53,498 nucleotides of DNA, from positions 1-53,498 of IMG/VR virus record IMGVR_UViG_3300046820_000692; one strand, 5' to 3'. The position numbers were made by a program, and so were the translations under genes. Numbering within the stretch: the stretch's first letter is position 1; each line of letters starts with the position of its first letter. The notes beneath the pieces were generated by a model, which saw only the letters and a program-made list of their open reading frames with translations, did no database searches and was not told the DNA's origin. Positions 46,138-53,498 of this stretch are shown here, in pieces. This DNA comes from a virus.

Positions 46138-46154
46138 TTTATTATATCACACTC
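46138..46154 (-). promoter_or_regulatory. Shared 17-bp element upstream of the scaffold-like gene promoter
   Basis: On the minus strand GAGTGTGATATAATAAA. A near-identical copy (GAGTGAGATATAATAAA) lies at 50090-50106 before the portal gene. Both are exactly 48 nt from the TAnnTTTG box and both span or flank the stop codon of the gene before. It could be an activator-binding site. Confidence 0.6.
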
Positions 46155-47388
46155 GTCGTTTTCTGCCTACACAAGTGTAACATATTGGGCCTCCTAATTT
46201 TTTAAAAGTAGGTTTATAGTTAGGCCCGTATTTATCCCACCCTTTTAAAAATCTTTGGTATTCTTCTTCCTCTGTATTATGCTTTGCAGATCCTGCTTTA
46301 TTATATACATTGTAATGATAGTTAAATACTTCCTTAGGGTTATTTGGATTTGGTTCTCCTAATTTACTTGTTTCTTTATAATATAACTTAGAAGCTAAAA
46401 GAGCTGCTTTAGGATCATCTTCTCTTAGAGCTTTTTCTAATTGCTGCCTGTTATTGTATCCGTTTCTTTCTAGTATATCTAAGACCTCTTTCTGCTTTGT
46501 CATATATCTACCTTTATCTCCTTTCGGAATATAGAAGTCATCTAAAGCAGTTTTATCTAACGACATAAAAGAATTTGTGTACCTTCGATTGTAGGCTTTT
46601 GGATTATTTCCATATGTACTTTCCATCCAGGCTGTCATTCTCATAGGAACTTCTGCCCCTGGTTTAAATGTTGGATCATGATACTTTAAGTATTCTATTC
46701 CATAGTCTATCTGATCTTGCTTATTAAGATTTTTCCAATCGTAATTTGCTAATTCATTTTGTTTATTTCGAATAGCTTCATCAGCAACTTTATTTGTTAA
46801 TTCTGAGACTACTGGAATTTTTTGAAAACTTTCAGGAATTACTTGTTTTTTTATGTTCTCAGTGAGACCTTTTATATCATTAAAAGTTGATTTGTTTTTA
46901 CCATACCCCCAATTAGATGCTTTATATTCTTCTATAGAATTATGGCCCATAGCTTTTGCTTTTGCAAATAGTTCTGGATTTTCACTAAATTTTATAGCAT
47001 CTTCAATTGGACCTCCTTCTTTATACTTAAATCCACCAGTAGCAAATATAGCTCTGCCTTGATTGGGACCTGATTGCCCTGATACCATACCCATTGGAGA
47101 ATTCTGTGATTGAACTCCTATTGGAGCAGGAGGCTGTGGAGGAGTAAAGTTAGGGGCAGGAGTTGGGGAACTAGGAATAGCAGGTATTTGTGGACCCTGC
47201 TGCATCTGTTGTTGAGGCATTTGCATAGGCATTTGCTCTTGCTGCATTTGCTGCAATTGCATTTGCTGCTCATATTCTCCAATTAAATCTTTACCTTGGT
47301 TGTAGTTAGCAAAGACATCTAATATGCTGCCAGGATATCCAACAGCTCTTGCTCTATACAGTAGCTCTTTCCTAGTAGCGTTATCCAT
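46147..47388 (-). CDS. Structural protein with lysozyme/transglycosylase-like domain
   Basis: A 413-aa protein. Residues 30-95 are Gln/Pro/Met-rich low complexity (QQMQQGPQIPAIPSSPTPAP), then GGFKYKEGGPIED, a Gly-Gly element seen in other virion proteins of this phage. Residues of about 245-390 (MRMTAWMESTYGNNPKAYNR, then FMSLDKTALDDFY and ALLASKLYY) resemble a lysozyme-like or soluble lytic transglycosylase fold, with Glu near 257 in the catalytic position. The C-terminus ends CYTCVGRKRRV. It could make a local hole in peptidoglycan at infection. It lies between the Dps-like and scaffold-like genes. The enzymatic call is moderate. Confidence 0.65.
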   Translation of the reverse strand: MDNATRKELLYRARAVGYPGSILDVFANYNQGKDLIGEYEQQMQLQQMQQEQMPMQMPQQQMQQGPQIPAIPSSPTPAPNFTPPQPPAPIGVQSQNSPMGMVSGQSGPNQGRAIFATGGFKYKEGGPIEDAIKFSENPELFAKAKAMGHNSIEEYKASNWGYGKNKSTFNDIKGLTENIKKQVIPESFQKIPVVSELTNKVADEAIRNKQNELANYDWKNLNKQDQIDYGIEYLKYHDPTFKPGAEVPMRMTAWMESTYGNNPKAYNRRYTNSFMSLDKTALDDFYIPKGDKGRYMTKQKEVLDILERNGYNNRQQLEKALREDDPKAALLASKLYYKETSKLGEPNPNNPKEVFNYHYNVYNKAGSAKHNTEEEEYQRFLKGWDKYGPNYKPTFKKLGGPICYTCVGRKRRV

Positions 47389-47393
47389 AAGAT

Positions 47394-47819
47394 TTATGAT
47401 AAGAATTTAAGCTTATACTTAGCTGAGTTTAAAGTAGACTTAATAGCATCTAAATCATTTACAATTTCTGTGTAAGGCACAGCATCTTGTAATTTAGAAA
47501 TTTTAGAATGAAGTTCTTCAATGTAACTAATTGCTTCTTTAACACTTGACATTGCAGGGGCACAAACATTTGCTGGCATATCTGCAGGATACTTTGGGAT
47601 CTCTCCAGTTGCACCTTGATAGCCTTCTGCAATATTATCTGCAAGTCCTGGCAATGCATCATACAATTCGTTAAGGGCTTTATGGGCAGCATAGCTTCCA
47701 GGTCCTGTAATTGTTAAGTGTAGGATGTGGAACTTAGTCGATGCATCCATTAATTCTACTACTAAGCCTGGCACGGTTACTTTACCTTTAGCTGAGGCTA
47801 CTTTGTCCATGTACTTCAT
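47394..47819 (-). CDS. Dps/ferritin-like four-helix protein
   Basis: A 141-aa protein. FHILHLTITGPGSYAAHKAL followed by LADNIAEGYQG follows the Dps pattern (His31, His34, Gly39, His46, Asp61, Glu65), which in bacterial Dps carries the ferroxidase ligands. The remaining helices (VKEAISYIEELHSKISKLQD) complete a four-helix bundle. Length is slightly short of the 160-170 residues usual for Dps. It begins on the last base of the portal stop codon and lies 5 nt before the lysozyme-like gene. Possible roles are DNA binding/compaction or protection against iron and peroxide; a purely structural role is also possible. Which of the acidic metal ligands are kept cannot be settled without alignment. Confidence 0.65.
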   Translation of the reverse strand: MKYMDKVASAKGKVTVPGLVVELMDASTKFHILHLTITGPGSYAAHKALNELYDALPGLADNIAEGYQGATGEIPKYPADMPANVCAPAMSSVKEAISYIEELHSKISKLQDAVPYTEIVNDLDAIKSTLNSAKYKLKFLS

Positions 47820-50029
47820 TATTCTGAAATTTGTGAGTTAGCTTTAATATCTAAATCTCTTTCTTTTAAAGCTAACTCTTGTTGTTTAATTTGGAAGTCT
47901 TGCATCATTTTTTCTAATGTTGCACTAGATGATTTATCAGCAGCTTCAGCTCCAATTAATGCCACTTCAATTTGAAGTTGACGATCTTTTTCTTTATCTA
48001 AAGCTGCTTGTTGGATAGCTTGTTGTTGAACTTGAAGTTTAGCCTGCTCTTGCTCTTGCATAGCTTGGTCTTGAGCTTTCTTAAGTTCTTCTTGAGCTTT
48101 CTCAGCTTGAATGATTTTATCTTTAATTTGACTCAAGCTATCTGATTCGTACATAGCAATTGCTGCAGAAAGTGGAAGACCGTTCTGAACTGCTGCCTGA
48201 GCTAGTCCCTCAATCTTCTGTTTCTTATCAATGTCTTTACCTGCATCAGATACAAAGATTCCATATTCACTTTCCATATGAGTAATTGGGTCAATATCCA
48301 ATTCATCAAATGATCCGTCAGGCATTACGTACGTTGCTTTTTTACCGTTAAGCCAAGCTTCTTTCGAATAGTCAAGTAAACCCTGTAGTTCTCTCTGCTC
48401 AAAGTTAGAGAACTTACGGAAGATATCTTCAGTAATGTGAGAAGATTGAACAATGGATTGCTGGGATGTGGCTTTTCCTTCATAAGTCCCCATTTGCCCT
48501 TGTCTCTGTCTTGTTACCCCGGAAAGTTTTTCCCATTCTAACATGATAGACTCAAGGAGAGTTAAGTATTGTGATATGGTCTTAATTGACATATCTAATA
48601 CTGACTGGTGTTGAGGAGACAATTGAATTCCTTCTTTGTTGTAATCAACCCAAGCAATACCTGTACCTTCTACATAGTGCATGAACTTATCCATGTCCCA
48701 GTTTTTAGGGATCATGTTAATATCAAACTGAGCTACAATGTCTTTACTTCTAGCAATTGCTAATTCGAGACGGTACTTATAGATGTTATAATTAAGCTGA
48801 TACGGAATACCAAGGCTGATCAACGACACGTTCTGTGAGTTGATGTCTGAGTATTTTCTTCCGTTAATCGGAAGTTTGCAAATCGATGGGTTGTCTAAAC
48901 TGTTTCTTTGGTTAACGTAAGGTCTCATTTTAATATAGTACAGACCGTCAATACGTGTACCCTCCCAAACTTCGTTAACCCATTCCCACTCCATTTTGGC
49001 CCCAAGATCTTTTAACTCTTTTGGGAGTTTGTATTCTTCATCAACATCAAATGTTTCTTGATTGCCAGTGTTTGGATCGTTGTAAGTTACAAATCCAACT
49101 CTCTTTCTTGACTTCCAATAAACCGTTACAACTTCTACAAGTCGGTTACGGTAAATGTTATCATCAGCTCCAGCTGCTTCTGCACGATAAAGTAAGTAAG
49201 CTTGTGCTGCTGTATGTGTTGGAGTTTCTAATTGAAGAATTTGATCGTCAGTTAAAAAGTCTCCTAGATTGTCTATGATTGTAGAAGCATGTGCATACTT
49301 TCTAAGAATAGCCCAGTCACCATCTTCTACGAAGTCAATGTCTGGATCTTTATCAAAGTCGACATCTAATGGGTTAATAACTTCGTAGAAAGGTTCATTA
49401 CGACGTACCCCTTTATGTGAGTAGCATTCCCCAGTTACTAAGAAGTGGAAGAATTGCTTTTGTAATTTGTCGTAAAACTCTGTGAAGTACATAATGTAGT
49501 TTAAAGCAGCCTGCCCTCTGATTGCTCTAGAGTCTACATAACTTCTATTGAATTCTTCTTGTATTTGCTTTGGAAGTGGAGGCTCTTCAGCTTCCATTCC
49601 TTCAGGTAATTGCCCTTGTTTAGCTAACTCACTTAAGAACTTTGCTTTAATGTTTGTAAGCATTAATTGCTTAAGTGTCTCTTCTTTGATGCTAATCGAA
49701 TCAGAGTTTTGCACTGTAACAGTAAACTCTAATGGACGTTTAGATTTTTCTCCTAATAGAAGATCGATAACTGGCTTGATGATAGGATAGTTACGTAGCT
49801 TAGATGGAAAATTCTTTCTAGTCTTTCCGTAAGGTTTAAGTACGTAGTTGTAATCCTCTTCATCAATTACACCATTGTAATAATCGTAAAGAGATTTAAG
49901 ATATGTACGACGTTCACTAATACCAAACTTAGAAAGATTGATAAATGCATCTACACATGATTTCTGCCATGCCTCATTTTTTTGAGACAATGGGATTCGT
50001 TGTTTTGGGATATGGGCTTGTCCGTACAT
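47819..50029 (-). CDS. Portal protein
   Basis: A 736-aa protein right after the large terminase gene, the usual portal place. The N-terminus (RRTYLKSLYDYYNGVIDEED) and a following segment RNYPIIKPVIDLLLGEKSKRP are typical of large portal proteins of crAss-like phages. The middle is beta/alpha mixed with VNEVWEGTRIDG and YVNQRNSLDNPSICKLP. Residues of about 640-725 are Gln/Glu/Ala coiled coil (barrel helix). It forms the dodecameric ring through which DNA enters and leaves the head. A TAATTTTG promoter-like box lies 5 nt before the ATG. Its stop shares a base with the Dps-like gene. Confidence 0.88.
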   Translation of the reverse strand: MYGQAHIPKQRIPLSQKNEAWQKSCVDAFINLSKFGISERRTYLKSLYDYYNGVIDEEDYNYVLKPYGKTRKNFPSKLRNYPIIKPVIDLLLGEKSKRPLEFTVTVQNSDSISIKEETLKQLMLTNIKAKFLSELAKQGQLPEGMEAEEPPLPKQIQEEFNRSYVDSRAIRGQAALNYIMYFTEFYDKLQKQFFHFLVTGECYSHKGVRRNEPFYEVINPLDVDFDKDPDIDFVEDGDWAILRKYAHASTIIDNLGDFLTDDQILQLETPTHTAAQAYLLYRAEAAGADDNIYRNRLVEVVTVYWKSRKRVGFVTYNDPNTGNQETFDVDEEYKLPKELKDLGAKMEWEWVNEVWEGTRIDGLYYIKMRPYVNQRNSLDNPSICKLPINGRKYSDINSQNVSLISLGIPYQLNYNIYKYRLELAIARSKDIVAQFDINMIPKNWDMDKFMHYVEGTGIAWVDYNKEGIQLSPQHQSVLDMSIKTISQYLTLLESIMLEWEKLSGVTRQRQGQMGTYEGKATSQQSIVQSSHITEDIFRKFSNFEQRELQGLLDYSKEAWLNGKKATYVMPDGSFDELDIDPITHMESEYGIFVSDAGKDIDKKQKIEGLAQAAVQNGLPLSAAIAMYESDSLSQIKDKIIQAEKAQEELKKAQDQAMQEQEQAKLQVQQQAIQQAALDKEKDRQLQIEVALIGAEAADKSSSATLEKMMQDFQIKQQELALKERDLDIKANSQISE

Positions 50030-50034
50030 TAATA

Positions 50035-50042
50035 CAAAATTA
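50035..50042 (-). promoter_or_regulatory. Bacteroidota-type -7 promoter box for the portal unit
   Basis: On the minus strand TAATTTTG, then TATTA, then ATG (50029). It has the 5-nt spacing shared with three other starts. The 81-nt gap between TerL and portal also holds the 17-bp element at 50090-50106. No clear TTG element lies at -33. Confidence 0.6.
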
Positions 50043-50089
50043 GTGTCGTTTTACTTACGGGTATAAAGATAATGATTTTTAGTTGATTA

Positions 50090-50106
50090 TTTATTATATC
50101 TCACTC
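50090..50106 (-). promoter_or_regulatory. Shared 17-bp element upstream of the portal promoter
   Basis: On the minus strand GAGTGAGATATAATAAA, 16 of 17 bases identical to 46138-46154 and at the same 48-nt distance from its TAnnTTTG box. It begins a few bases after the terminase stop codon. Confidence 0.6.
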
Positions 50107-50110
50107 AGTA

Positions 50111-52084
50111 TTAACCGTAGTTTTTGTCAAACCAGTCATTTTTAGAGTTATCGTGGTCATCAAACTTAAGTTCCTTATTGTATAACTCTCGTGTGTGATA
50201 CATCCCAATCATGAATGCCATGGCACGGTCAAAGTTGCCCTGCCTGTTAAATTTGATTAACTCTAGTAATAAAGCTGGGTCATAAATCTTGTGCATATTG
50301 AGAGTTACGTCCCCATCTTCGTTTACCCCTCTACCACTAACTAACCAGTCTCTGATATACAATTCACCTTGAGCTTTACGTTGTTCGGTCATGTGCATAC
50401 CGTACTGTCGTTTTACTGTCTTACTTCTAAGATCTCTCTTATCCAGCATTTCGAACTCTTCCTGTAGCATATGCATTTTTCTAAATCGTTTTGCATAGGC
50501 AATAACTTCTCCTCGGTCATTCTCAAATCCAATCTTTGCATTGTAGTATTCAGCCAGCATAAATAGATTTCTATTGTAGTCATCTTGGGTCTGAGGCCTT
50601 CCGACATACGAAGCCACAATGATATCATCAGGCTTAGAAATGTTGTTCGGGACTTTAATAACATATGCTGCACCGAGAGATGTAGCTGATGCTGACTTTC
50701 CTTGTGCATATGGGTCATGGCAAATTATGTATAAGTTCTTTGGGGTGATATCTTCTATCTCTGTTTTAAATGGAGGTTCGTAAATAACTATGGCCCCGGT
50801 TAAATTGTCGTCCTTTCTGTGTGGAAACTTAACAATAGGTTTAAGGTTGAAGTCAGGTCTGAAACTAACTTTACCTTTACTATCGTAGTACATCTCACCT
50901 GCTACCCCAATCTTTTGGAGATCGTTAGCAATTACTCTGTTGTACTGTTCTTTTAAAGATGATACGTCAAAGGTATTTGCAGTAACTTGAAGTGTAGCTT
51001 CTTGTGGAGTGAACGGCATCTCGGCAATGTACTGGTCAAATGCTTTTGGATCGTTACCTTTCTTTTTCTTCTCCCTTTGAGCTTCTTCGTAAGCAATTGC
51101 TTCCTCGATTAAGCTGTTACCATTCTCGTCAATAAAACCATCTAAGTTTTTGTAGATGGGGACAAAATATCCACAGGTAGTCCCCATAGCCCCAGCATCC
51201 CAATCGTTTTCAAATCCAAGGCAGTCATAAGCTTCAGGGTGGTAAAACAATTCCTCCATACCTTCAAAACCTGGACCTTCTTCTCCACCTGTTCCAAATG
51301 CAACCATTGTCCCAAGAGTTTTAGAACCTTGTCTCATTGTAGGCATTGCTACCTCCCAAGCTTTTAACAGTCCTGCAAAAGATCCTGCTTCTTCAAAGAA
51401 GATCAATTCACCTGCTTTACCACGGATTTTATCTGGATCATCTTTTAAGGATACCCCGATAATCTGTGATTTAAAGCCTAAGGTAACGTCGGCTCCGTTT
51501 ACATTCTTTTTGTAACCAGACTGCTTGTGCATCTCTCTATCGATAAGTCTAGGCTGAGTCCAAGCTGTGTTGTCATCTATGAATGAGACAATGTCCCAAG
51601 CTTTAGATAACATTCCATCTCCAGTTAAGTATTGCTTGTCAGAAGCAAATACAAAATTCTTAGAATTCCTAATATGGAAGTAGTTACGGCAAAGCATAGC
51701 TGCAGCCTTGTAGGAGAATCCTTTTCGACGAGCCTTGAGAACCACGAGATGTTTGTTTTCTCTACGTGCTCTATCAACCGAGTTAAAGTATTCGAAGTCA
51801 CCGTCATAAAATGCTGGGAAGCTTCTATCACGTCGTGAGATAATTTCACCATCAGGTTGTTCTTCATCTATAATCCTATCTATTGGACAATAATTTAAGT
51901 AAAAGTAGTGAAATCCAGAAATCTTTATTCCATTAACTTCGTACCCATGCATGCATCTATTCTGCTCTTCATCCCAATACTCATAGTATTGCTTTGTACC
52001 AGGAAGAGCATCAGTATAAAAGCCATACTCAATGTAATGAGCTGCAGCTGGGGCAAATAAATGTGTGTCTTTAAGCTTACTCAC
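50111..52084 (-). CDS. terL: Terminase large subunit (DNA-packaging ATPase and nuclease)
   Basis: A 657-aa protein with both terminase modules. ATPase: VVLKARRKGFSYKAAA (113-128) is the deviant Walker A with an Arg-Arg-Lys-Gly-Phe-Ser core; LIFFEEA (227-233) is Walker B with the catalytic Glu. Nuclease: an RNase H-like domain with Asp457 in YIICHDPYAQG and Glu521/Asp523 in IGFENDRGE. The N-terminus contains NGIKISGFHYFYLNYCPIDR, typical of terminases of crAss-like and related phages. It pumps DNA through the portal and cuts concatemers. The gene overlaps the preceding 165-aa gene by 8 nt. No intein or intron is visible. Confidence 0.92.
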   Translation of the reverse strand: MSKLKDTHLFAPAAAHYIEYGFYTDALPGTKQYYEYWDEEQNRCMHGYEVNGIKISGFHYFYLNYCPIDRIIDEEQPDGEIISRRDRSFPAFYDGDFEYFNSVDRARRENKHLVVLKARRKGFSYKAAAMLCRNYFHIRNSKNFVFASDKQYLTGDGMLSKAWDIVSFIDDNTAWTQPRLIDREMHKQSGYKKNVNGADVTLGFKSQIIGVSLKDDPDKIRGKAGELIFFEEAGSFAGLLKAWEVAMPTMRQGSKTLGTMVAFGTGGEEGPGFEGMEELFYHPEAYDCLGFENDWDAGAMGTTCGYFVPIYKNLDGFIDENGNSLIEEAIAYEEAQREKKKKGNDPKAFDQYIAEMPFTPQEATLQVTANTFDVSSLKEQYNRVIANDLQKIGVAGEMYYDSKGKVSFRPDFNLKPIVKFPHRKDDNLTGAIVIYEPPFKTEIEDITPKNLYIICHDPYAQGKSASATSLGAAYVIKVPNNISKPDDIIVASYVGRPQTQDDYNRNLFMLAEYYNAKIGFENDRGEVIAYAKRFRKMHMLQEEFEMLDKRDLRSKTVKRQYGMHMTEQRKAQGELYIRDWLVSGRGVNEDGDVTLNMHKIYDPALLLELIKFNRQGNFDRAMAFMIGMYHTRELYNKELKFDDHDNSKNDWFDKNYG

Positions 52085-52574
52085 TGTACTTATTAGTTTT
52101 TACTCCTGCTCTGTTTGGACTATCCTTGGCTTGTTGCTTTTGAATCAACTCTTCTAGTCTATCTAGGCCTTCGATTACCTCTCCAACCTTTGAAAGGTTT
52201 GATAGAAGGTCTTTTGCTTGATATACTAACTTTCCATTTTCATCCAGAGCTGTAAGGTCAATTGTTTTAAAGTAGTTCTCTAGTTTGTTCACAGACAAAC
52301 GTGCAGATTTAAGAAGTTTAGTAGCATGAGTGTCAGATAGTTCCTTGTACTTATCTACTCCGGCCGTTAATTTAGGGGTTATCTTCACCCCTAAGTCTTT
52401 CATTAAAACTTCTTGACGTTCTTCATCGTCATATGCTGCATAACTAGATCTGTGGTCCACAAAGAAGTAGATAAAGCTTAGTTCTTTAACTGTAAGCTTT
52501 TCAAATTCAGGGATAGTCAGGGCATACACTGATGGTATGACCATGTTATTATTTACCGTTAGCAAGTCTTTCAT
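52077..52574 (-). CDS. Helical protein upstream of TerL, candidate small terminase
   Basis: A 165-aa, mostly helical protein (KLLKSARLSVNKLENYFKTI; EVIEGLDRLEELIQKQQA). It overlaps the terL start by 8 nt, the usual place for the small terminase subunit, and size fits, but I see no clear helix-turn-helix, so this is only a candidate. The first residues (MKDLLTVNNN) overlap the previous gene by 26 nt; Met11 at 52544, 5 nt after the previous stop, is an equally possible start. Confidence 0.5.
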   Translation of the reverse strand: MKDLLTVNNNMVIPSVYALTIPEFEKLTVKELSFIYFFVDHRSSYAAYDDEERQEVLMKDLGVKITPKLTAGVDKYKELSDTHATKLLKSARLSVNKLENYFKTIDLTALDENGKLVYQAKDLLSNLSKVGEVIEGLDRLEELIQKQQAKDSPNRAGVKTNKYSE

Positions 52575-52782
52575 TTTTCCTTCTTTTTAGTTCGTTTATG
52601 TGGGCAATCCTAGACTTCTTTGCATGAAATTTTCCAAAATATGGGAGCCTAATTGTTTCAAAATCTCCAAGCTTGATAATCTTAGCAGCATACTTGAATT
52701 GGTGGTACACCATATCTTCTACTTTGTTAAGAGGAAGATTATACTTAGTTGCCAGCTTCTGGATTATCGTCTTTTCTTTCAT
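52549..52782 (-). CDS. Small HU/IHF-like DNA-binding protein
   Basis: A 77-aa protein. TIIQKLATKYNLPLNKVEDM then VYHQFKYAAKII and IRLPYFGKFHAKKSRI follow the HU/IHF layout of helical N-terminus and beta sheet, with the Gly-Lys-Phe turn; the end is basic (ELKRRKNERLANGK). The part after the beta sheet is much shorter than in bacterial HU, so a DNA-wrapping arm is lacking or reduced. It overlaps the zinc-ribbon gene by 38 nt and the next gene by 26 nt. A role in packaging or gene control next to terL is inference. Confidence 0.65.
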   Translation of the reverse strand: MKEKTIIQKLATKYNLPLNKVEDMVYHQFKYAAKIIKLGDFETIRLPYFGKFHAKKSRIAHINELKRRKNERLANGK

Positions 52783-53074
52783 CTTTTAATTTTAAAGGTT
52801 TTCCACTTTCCCCAACTTTAATTTTTGGCCATCTAGATGGTTTGTCTGGACATGCTTGACTTTGCCAAGCTCCTTTAGCTTCTACCCAACATCCACACAG
52901 ACTGCAACGTCCGTCTTTCTTTTCGTCTAAAACTAAGTTTGGACATGTGTTGCATGCATCCATTCTTTCTAAGAATTGTGCTTCGGTTACAGGCTTCATT
53001 CCTGAAGCTGCATGCTTGATTACTGCTACTGTAAAGTTAGCTAGCATTTTAAGTCTTGATGGTAATTTACTCAT
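52745..53074 (-). CDS. Zinc-ribbon protein, unknown function
   Basis: A 109-aa protein. CNTCPNL (Cys41, Cys44), CSLCGC (Cys57, Cys60, Cys62) and Cys75 in QSQACPDKPSRWPKI make a zinc ribbon of a kind common in small phage proteins. The N-terminus (MLANFTVAVIKHAASG) is an amphipathic helix and the C-terminus is Lys/Asp-rich. Function unknown; nucleic-acid or protein binding is plausible. It overlaps the 41-aa ORF upstream by 8 nt and the HU-like gene downstream by 38 nt. Confidence 0.65.
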   Translation of the reverse strand: MSKLPSRLKMLANFTVAVIKHAASGMKPVTEAQFLERMDACNTCPNLVLDEKKDGRCSLCGCWVEAKGAWQSQACPDKPSRWPKIKVGESGKPLKLKDERKDDNPEAGN

Positions 53075-53192
53075 GTGGAACTTCTGTTAATTGCAATAAT
53101 AATACTTTACCTTTTCCATCCTGCACAACTGATAAGCACATGTTTTCAATGTAAAAGTATGTGATTACTTTATTTGAGTTGAATGTTATCAT
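53067..53192 (-). CDS. 41-aa small ORF, translationally coupled
   Basis: Reads MITFNSNKVITYFYIENMCL and continues to VPHE. It shares an ATGA overlap with the stop of the upstream winged-helix-like gene, and its stop lies inside the first codons of the zinc-ribbon gene (ATGAGTAA). These tight overlaps on both sides support a real gene that fills the gap. It is beta-prone and short, with no known family. Confidence 0.55.
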   Translation of the reverse strand: MITFNSNKVITYFYIENMCLSVVQDGKGKVLLLQLTEVPHE

Positions 53193-53497
53193 TGTGGGGT
53201 GATGTTGATTTGCACTTGCTCTTTCTTAAGTAGTGGGACCAAAGCATATCCGTTTGCTGTCTGCACGATAGCTTTTTTATCCTTCAATCGTTTAACGTAA
53301 TTGTTTAACGTGTTGTGATCTTTGATTTCCATTGCATCTGCTACTTTCTTTTTATTAGCAGGAGAGCATAAGTTTACAGTTTCACTTAAGTCAATTAGGT
53401 TAGCTAGAACTCTTAACTCTGTGTCTGTTAGTTCTAGAATTCCGTTAAATACTTGAAGAAACTTAAGGGTGTTGTTTGTTTTGATGTTAATCTTCCT
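53189..53497 (-). CDS. Winged-helix-like protein, C-terminal part (gene continues beyond the window)
   Basis: The last 102 residues of a minus-strand gene open at the window edge. The frame reads RKINIKTNNTLKFLQVFNGI, then ELTDTELRVLANLIDLS and KKKVADAMEIKDHNTLNNYV followed by KRLKDKKAIVQTANGYALVP. The order helix, helix, recognition helix, then beta wing fits a winged helix-turn-helix: TELRVLANL as the first helix, the VADAM-LNNYVKRL pair as turn and recognition helix. It could be a small terminase subunit or a late regulator. Its stop overlaps the next ATG. Confidence 0.65.
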   Translation of the reverse strand, partial: RKINIKTNNTLKFLQVFNGILELTDTELRVLANLIDLSETVNLCSPANKKKVADAMEIKDHNTLNNYVKRLKDKKAIVQTANGYALVPLLKKEQVQINITPQ

Positions 53498-53498
53498 C

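Noticed and set aside
50111-52084. An intein or intron inside terL
   Set aside because: ATPase and nuclease motifs lie at ordinary distances with no insert and no intein splice-site residues.
1-53498. CRISPR arrays, tRNA genes, insertion sequences and integrase genes
   Set aside because: No regular spaced repeats, cloverleaf-type sequences, transposase motifs or integrase motifs were seen on either strand by eye; a dedicated search could still find small tRNAs.

Overview
The window looks like about half of the genome of a crAss-like phage (order Crassvirales), a short-tailed dsDNA phage whose host is a member of the Bacteroidota. Four things support this. (i) There are three consecutive giant ORFs of 1499, 2514 and 2356 codons, and the middle one carries the DFDxD metal-binding motif of the single-chain, virion-packaged crAss-type RNA polymerase. 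(ii) A co-oriented structural block follows the crAss order: terminase large subunit, portal, scaffold-like protein, major capsid, ring and tail proteins, IHF-like protein, a P22 gp10-like tail protein, cargo proteins and RNA polymerase giants. (iii) Several starts are preceded by TAnnTTTG, the Bacteroidota -7 promoter element. (iv) The DNA is AT-rich and genes overlap or abut. The standard genetic code is used: TAA, TAG and TGA all act as stops. No family name is assigned, because that needs sequence searches.

Layout. Positions 1-1063 (+ strand) are the end of a DNA-metabolism module. They hold the 3' end of a group I intron, the second exon of a uracil-DNA glycosylase gene that the intron splits inside its DPYH active-site motif, and a DUF1599/MazG-like gene. 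A two-way hairpin terminator (about 1068-1090) separates this from everything else, which lies on the minus strand and is transcribed from high to low coordinates.

Reading in the direction of transcription: 53498-52077 holds small genes (winged-helix-like, 41-aa ORF, zinc ribbon, HU/IHF-like, possible small terminase), all overlapping. 52084-43494 is packaging and head (TerL, portal, Dps-like protein, lysozyme-like structural protein, acidic scaffold-like protein, major capsid protein). A terminator follows the capsid gene. 43369-40086 holds a conserved structural protein, a ring/connector protein and an abundant-looking beta-rich virion protein with its own terminator. 40009-35771 holds small beta-rich proteins and a Gly-repeat fibre. 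35774-31354 holds a metallophosphoesterase, neck/tail proteins, a possible holin, Gly-Gly-rich basic proteins and an IHF-like protein. 31341-1101 holds the large tail protein, two cargo-type proteins and the three giants, which include two zincin protease domains, a RecB-like nuclease domain and the RNA polymerase.

The likely logic is that head and tail assemble from the 53-31 kb genes, while the 26-1 kb proteins are packaged and ejected with the DNA, so that the virion RNA polymerase can transcribe early genes. Late genes seem to be read from host-type promoters. Four of these sit exactly 5 nt before the start codon, which implies leaderless mRNAs. The two head promoters additionally share a nearly identical 17-bp element at the same upstream distance. 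No tRNA, CRISPR array or insertion sequence was seen, and no stretch over 300 bases lacks a gene.
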